DNA from: Mytilus galloprovincialis
Taxonomy: Eukaryota > Mollusca > Bivalvia > Mytilida > Mytilidae
Assembly (NCBI RefSeq): GCF_965363235.1
Contig: NC_134851.1
Coordinates: 24,725,847 to 24,789,846 of the forward strand
Direction: 5' to 3'
Length of the DNA: 64,000 nt
Numbering within the stretch: the first letter of the stretch is position 1; each line of letters begins with the position of its first letter. Positions 59,190 to 64,000 of the stretch are shown piece after piece. The notes under the pieces were generated by a model, which saw nothing but the letters and a program-made list of their open reading frames with translations, was not told where the DNA came from and did no database searches. Made by a program: the position numbers and the translations under genes.

Positions 59190-59334
59190 TTAACTGTTAT
59201 GGTGTATATATACAGCGAAACATTACCACGCATTCATTCTTGGAAGTAAAGCAGTATTTCAATTCGACGAAGCTTTTATTTCGGAAGACGCCAAACTATG
59301 TGACCTGATAATGGATATTCACATGATTAAAATG
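59190..59334 (+). CDS. Putative exon of an unknown plus-strand gene
   Basis: One frame stays open from about 59193 to a consensus GTAAGT donor at 59335 and reads HYHAFILGSKAVFQFDEAFI then SEDAKLCDLIMDIHMIKM, more protein-like than most open frames here. A TATA-like tatatata lies at its left end. If transcription starts about 30 bp later, the first ATG (59311) would give only an eight-codon exon; otherwise it is an internal exon with an unseen acceptor. No family is recognised. Confidence 0.25.
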
Positions 59335-59800
59335 GTAAGTAGAATCACAGTACTAGTTGATCACTTCTAGTTTGACATTCAAAAATCAATTAACTGAACA
59401 AAGTACAAAAATATACTGTAAAACTACAGAAAACACACGAAGTGAAAGTCAACAGGTAACTCTGGCTTCATATGAAAAACTTACAAGCTTTTCATTCATA
59501 TTGAACATATTATGCCTCCACTCGATGGGGGTATGATCTGGTATATTGGAATAACCTGGTCCATCCGACCGAATGCCATTGCAACAAGTGGTCTATTCAA
59601 TATATTACTTTACATACACGGGACATAAGTAGAGAAAGATTTTGGTTACTGTCCGACATCGACATCCTATGTGGTGTTTTTTTTTTAATTTTTATGGTAA
59701 ACTTGTGAAAAACTCTACCGAGTCATCGTGCGAGAGAAATTGCGTCTCAAGACTAGTACAGTTGCACAAATACCCTGACCAAAAATGTTATCTGCTTAAT

Positions 59801-59911
59801 TCAGGGGCGGATCCAGCCATTTTAAAAAGGGGGTCCAACTATATGTCCCGATTCAAATGCATTGAGCGGCCAAATAAAGGGGGGTTCGAACCCCCGGAAC
59901 CCCCCCCCCCC
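59801..59911 (+). repeat. SINE-like repeat with ggttcgaaccccc
   Basis: tcaggggcggatccagccat, agggggtccaactatatg, ggggttcgaaccccc and a C-run. The same family as 43091-43203, and common across marine invertebrates to my knowledge. Confidence 0.75.
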
Positions 59912-60840
59912 AAGAATGGAGGCTTTTGATTGGTCAATAGATGGTGTATTTTTTGCACATGTTCATGAATTTATTCCGCTGCAAGGGAAATTTGCAGCGA
60001 TTTTGATATCACCGAGGTATTTGTCATTAATAATTACCTAAGTTTACCCTTTTTCTTTTTGTCTCGTATGAGCATCCTTTATCAGGAGCACCACCATGAG
60101 TTATGGCGTAGAAAGGAGGACATTTGGAGGCTGTATCGGTACAGATTAATGTGAGCATTTGCCTACCCAATTCCCTAGCCAGGCCGTGACGGGTTTTATT
60201 ACCAGAAAGTTAACCGTCCAAAAACAATATATACAATGCAATAGAAAATATAAAATAAAACTAGATCACACGCTCACCTGATTCGCTCAGGCCTCATAGT
60301 ATAAAAAAGTGCAAAACTATACATAAAATGGAACAATATCACCCCGGATGCCCCACAAATGCCTTGGCCAGATACATTTAAGGTAATAACGAGGAATCCC
60401 CATTCGGTTAGGACAAAATACATATCAAAACCGACTCTTCTAAATGCCCTGCTGTAACAACCCTTCACTTAGACACTTGTAACGAATTTGTCAAGGGATT
60501 TGTCTTTTGGTCATTTGTGCGTTTTGATGATATTCGGTGTAATTAAAACGATATACATGTATCTAAGGAAGTAGTGGCAATTGCAAAAAATACAAATCTT
60601 CGGTCTATAAATATTCCTCGCCTTTCAGGCTCGTGAAATTTCACCGCCCCGCGATTTGTAATTTTCACAAATACCACTCCTTTCGATGATGTATCTATTG
60701 ATAAATCTACCGAATGATGTTACATTATAAACGCACGAGTGACAGCATCTCGGTGAAGGGTAAAACATACAAAGACATGGAAAAACATATGCCGGTAAAA
60801 ATGCATGTACGTCTGCAAAATACCCCGGCAAAGGATAAAA
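59912..60840. other. Nothing firmly recognised
   Basis: aaaactagatcacacgctcacctgattcgctcaggcct near 60260-60300 may be the edge of a repeat. No exon is recognised. Confidence 0.35.
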
Positions 60841-62094
60841 ATGTCTCAAACACTTTCTGAAATATCTCGTATTTGTGAAAGAGCAAAGGCCGTAAGTATA
60901 GACGTGAATCGGTTAATTCGAGCAAACAAACAAAAGACAAACCAACATCACAAAAAAACAAAAAAGTACACAAATGATACACAGGGATTGTATTTTCTCT
61001 GGCTATGACATAATTTTGTATCTAAATATCCTATGTTTATTTTTCAGATTGTTTTGTTTTGTGTATGTGCAACAACAGTGAATGCCATTATTCCCCAACC
61101 ACAAGATGGAGCGACATTAGACGAACTTATTGAGTACTATTTCAGCCAGTTATACACTCAAGATGAAATACTGGGTTTCCTGCTGTTTCTGCACAATGTG
61201 ATGATAAGCAAGAGAACTCTGAAAAGAATTTTGAGGAGATTAAATTTGAGAAGAAGAGGTGTTGAAAATCTTTTGCCTGATATTGTACGTAAAATTGTTG
61301 ACCTGCGACGTTTTGGATACGACCAAGTGGGATATCGCACAATGTGGAGATTGCTAAATACATTGTACGGTGTGCGTGCAACCCAAGAGACAGTCAGAAT
61401 TGCTTTGAGTGTAATTGACACTGACGGTGTCAATGCTAGAAGACGAAGACGGCTTATTAGAAGATCCTATAACAGCAGAGGACCTAATGATTGTCTTCAC
61501 GTGGATGGGTATGACAAACTTAAGCCTTTCGGCATTTCAATACATGGTTGTATTGATGGCTTTTCCAGAAAAATCATGTGGCTCACCGCCAGTCATACCA
61601 ACAAGAATCCACGGTACGTTGCTCGTTACTTCGTAGAACACTTAAAGAAGTACAAGCGTGTGCCAAGATCAGTTAGGACTGACGCGGGAACTGAAATTGT
61701 TCTTATTCACAGAATCCAAATGGCCTTACGATATCGCCACCGTGATCCTTCGGCTGGAGTTCATAGTGTATCAGTTGGTCGGTCAACTGCAAACCAGAGG
61801 ATAGAAATGTTATGGAGTTTCTTAATGCGAAATTTTACAATTTTCTGGAAAAATTTATTTAACAGTCTTGTAGAAGAGGGAATTTTAAACAATACTGACC
61901 CTTTACATTTAGAATGTGTTCGATTTTGTTTTTTGCCTATCATTCAGTTGCATTTAAAGCAGTTCGAAGAAATGTGGAACAACCATCGAATCCGTCAGCA
62001 AGGATTCGCGGAACAATGTTATGGGATTCCTAATGTCATGTATTTCCAGCCTATCATTTACGGAAAATTGGACCAATCGTTTGCACTGCCCTGA
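60841..62094 (+). CDS. Integrase-like (DDE) gene of transposon origin, two exons
   Basis: Exon 1, 60841-60891, reads MSQTLSEISRICERAKA to a GTAAGT donor. Exon 2 opens at 61048 after a ttatttttcag acceptor, in the same phase. The protein starts with a helix-turn-helix-like region (LDELIEYYFSQLYTQDEILG, ISKRTLKRILRRLNLRRRG). An integrase core follows with Asp in LHVDGYDKL, Asp in VRTDAGTE and Glu in NQRIEMLWS, 41 residues after the second Asp. I recognise it as a protein family scattered through mollusc, cnidarian and fish genomes, related to IS3-type or retroviral-type integrases. It is treated here as a fossil: the catalytic core looks whole, with about one break in its C-terminal part. No terminal repeats are seen around it. 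A leader-like start at 61033 is probably an artefact of the intron end. Confidence 0.7.
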
Positions 62095-62299
62095 GGTGAC
62101 ACTGTATTAGATGATATTGCAGATCAATACACTGAACAAACGCTTCACCGTGGAGTTTCGCATGAGTTTAGGCAATTGGTATCCTTGGTTACAGGACTGA
62201 CCATTGAAGACTTTGATGTAGTACAAACGCCTGATGAGGCTAAAACCTTATATCGTCATCTCATATCTTTGATGTTGCACACCATTTTTGCTTAGCTTC

Positions 62300-63000
62300 T
62301 ATTAAAATATACTTAAATTTGACCAATTATTGATCATTATTGATTTCCCCAGTGTCTATCAGCAGTTCATGTTGATCAGTTGTGTTAACGTTGCATGCCA
62401 TTTCCCGCAACATTAATATCTCATGCAGTCGATGTATTTTCAAAATGTTACATCGTAAGGGTTGTCGAGTTCAAGTTACGTTTTATACATGTTTTATTTT
62501 TAATAGTACATTGACCATTTGCATTATATCTTCAATTTATTTGTGTAATCTTTTGGCAAACGTTTTTTTTACTGAACACTATTTAAAAAAAAACAATGGT
62601 TGTTATTAACTTACGGGAAAACGAATTTTTATTTTCAAGATTCGTCTCTTTGCCTTGCATGGATATGATGTTTTAAAACAAATGGTTGCACACACAGCCG
62701 TACGCGTAATCATTGTTTACATTTATTCAGTCTGAAAATCAGGATCTTGTTTATCATTCAAGGGTTTGGACTACTTTATAAATCTGTTTGTAGTTCTTTG
62801 CATGTGAAATTCATCTTCGTCACAAAACGATTCCAGTTCTTGTCTAATATATATGTTCTTTTATTAAATGATATGAGCAAATAAGCCATAATACGGATAA
62901 ATCAGCATGTGCAATACTGAAAACGTTTCACTGTCAATATAAATCAAGATTTATTATTAACCAACTGAGTACATTATTGCCAAAAGTTATTGTTTATTAT
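62300..63000. other. Nothing recognised
   Basis: AT-rich sequence downstream of the integrase-like gene, with no repeat or exon that I can name. Confidence 0.35.
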
Positions 63001-63689
63001 AAACCCTAACTGGGCTTAATACTGTAACAGACAAACTGGGCATTAATATAGGGCCATTACAGAAAAACAGGTGCCATTACAGAAAAATAGGGCCATTACA
63101 GAAAAACAGTGTTTATATCAAATATAATAAATTTAACATGGCCGCCGATTTTCAAATATAGGGATCATGCACTGCTCATCCTGTTTTTCAACACATAACT
63201 TCTGTTAACTTAATATCTTGGATATTTGGTATATTAAAAGCTTTATGATGTGAAGTACAAATTATTTTTTTCAAACTAACCTGTCATTAAAAGAGTAGAG
63301 AGTACATCAAGTAGCAACACATAGTTACACTTTTGTTCAGTTGGTTAATAAATGTATTAAGAAATCGGAGTTTTTATAATGGCCAAGTTATGTGTCCTCG
63401 GTCAGTAATAATGGCCTCGAATGTCTGTAATGGCCCTCGGCGTTGCCTCTGGCCATTACAGACTTCTTCTACCATACACCTTATCGCTAATCCCGGCTGA
63501 CCCGGCCGCTTGAACTTTTGACGCATGTACAACAATCACTTTTCCATTGTGGCGTCAGATATTTTGTGCTATTACGTCAAATTTTTACGGGAACCTGTGT
63601 GATATCTAGTAATGAAGGACAAATAACGATAAGGTGTATTATTACAGACCTTGGACATATAACAGGGCCATTATAAAAACACCCATTCA
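63001..63689. mobile_element. Element(s) rich in GGCCATTACAGA, with ~50-bp inverted ends in the right half
   Basis: gggccattacagaaaaacag is repeated three times in tandem at 63051-63113. In the right half, gagtttttataatggccaag at 63369 and the reverse complement of its relative at 63640-63689 (gggtgtttttataatggccc) are inverted repeats matching for about 50 bp. More ggccattacaga or tctgtaatggcc words lie between. The inner MITE-like unit is 63369-63689. Whether the left array belongs to the same element is unclear. Confidence 0.65.
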
Positions 63690-64000
63690 ATAATACAATA
63701 TTATTGACTTGGACTGGATTTTGACCAATTCTCTGACTGGCTACCGAAGATTTATGAAAAACAATAATTTTGGGTGGTGGTAAAGTCTTGTGGTCTTAAT
63801 AAGGCTGCTAGATGGTATTTTTTGTTGTTGTAAGATTAACATTTACCATTTGCTTTACCCAATTCTAAACGGTTGATTTCACAAATTGTCCCGTGTTGTC
63901 GTCTGTGGCGAACACAACGGAAAATTTGCATTGAATTCCGTCCAGTGAAGTTGAATAGACAATGCATGTGAAATAGTGCAGCCACGCATATTTTAAGCAT
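63690..64000. other. Nothing recognised
   Basis: No open frame or named repeat up to the right edge. Confidence 0.35.

Noticed and set aside
59883-59893. ggttcgaaccc as part of a tRNA gene
   Set aside because: No acceptor, D or anticodon arms fit around it; it belongs to a repeat also found at 43091-43203.
61033-61090. Secretory signal peptide (MFIFQIVLFCVC) on the integrase-like protein
   Set aside because: The hydrophobic start lies across an intron end (ttatttttcag) and its first residues; a better start is the upstream exon at 60841.

Overview
The window looks like nuclear DNA of a marine mussel (Mytilidae, most likely Mytilus or a close relative). It is strongly AT-rich, has small exons in long introns with GT-AG borders, and is crowded with interspersed repeats that I recognise as typical of mussel genomes (the module carrying ACGAAACGCGCGTCTGGCG, the 'tgacttggtacaggcatttt' repeat, the 'gatgtggtatgattgccaatgagac' SINE-like repeat, and the 'gtaggtggggcataaaa' repeat). 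The species call rests on memory of these repeats, not on a search. There is no sign of an operon, plasmid or CRISPR array.

The main genic content is a minus-strand array of three paralogous, multi-exon genes for single-pass receptor-like membrane proteins. Gene 1 (9386 down to 1115, running off the left edge), gene 2 (26634 down to 13729) and gene 3 (57823 down to 32848) share one exon plan. In order it is: signal peptide; N-terminal half of a C-type-lectin-like domain (CTLD); WSC-like domain split over two exons by a phase-0 intron; three small cysteine modules, one ending in a CTLD-like LPYIC; a Ser/Thr-rich stalk; a transmembrane exon; and a cytoplasmic tail with several tyrosine motifs, seen only in gene 3. 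Nearly all introns are phase 1, so modules can be added or lost without shifting the frame. I found most of these exons by aligning the three copies by eye and checking splice sites and phases. Genes 1 and 2 share two short motifs just upstream of their start codons: an ETS-like CGGAAGT and an IRF-like GAAACGAAACT.

The rest is mobile DNA. From left to right: a 360-bp-period repeat (125-683); many SINE-like fragments; a 1-kb element with arrays of CTAAAGTGCGATGGT at both ends (19531-20521); a Penelope-like reverse transcriptase remnant (25570-26400) with solo 3' ends elsewhere; a broken MULE transposase (29632-30331); an element with 126-148 bp subrepeats (35160-36535); a pair of ~0.5-kb inverted arms at 39.3 and 51.6 kb; foldback elements at 41.3 and 42.4 kb; a LINE (44.5-48.7 kb) interrupted by a 1352-bp terminal-inverted-repeat element whose 4-bp ATAT target duplication can be read directly; a near-identical partial copy of that element at 53.7 kb; and, at the right edge, a plus-strand integrase-like (DDE) gene (60841-62094) and an element rich in GGCCATTACAGA (63.0-63.7 kb).

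Gene 3 has been swollen by these insertions. About 14 kb of nested elements lie between its exons at 53.4 and 39.2 kb, and one module exon present in genes 1 and 2 is not visible there. Gene 1 has a probable frameshift in its stalk exon. The array therefore looks like a fast-changing receptor family in a transposon-rich setting.
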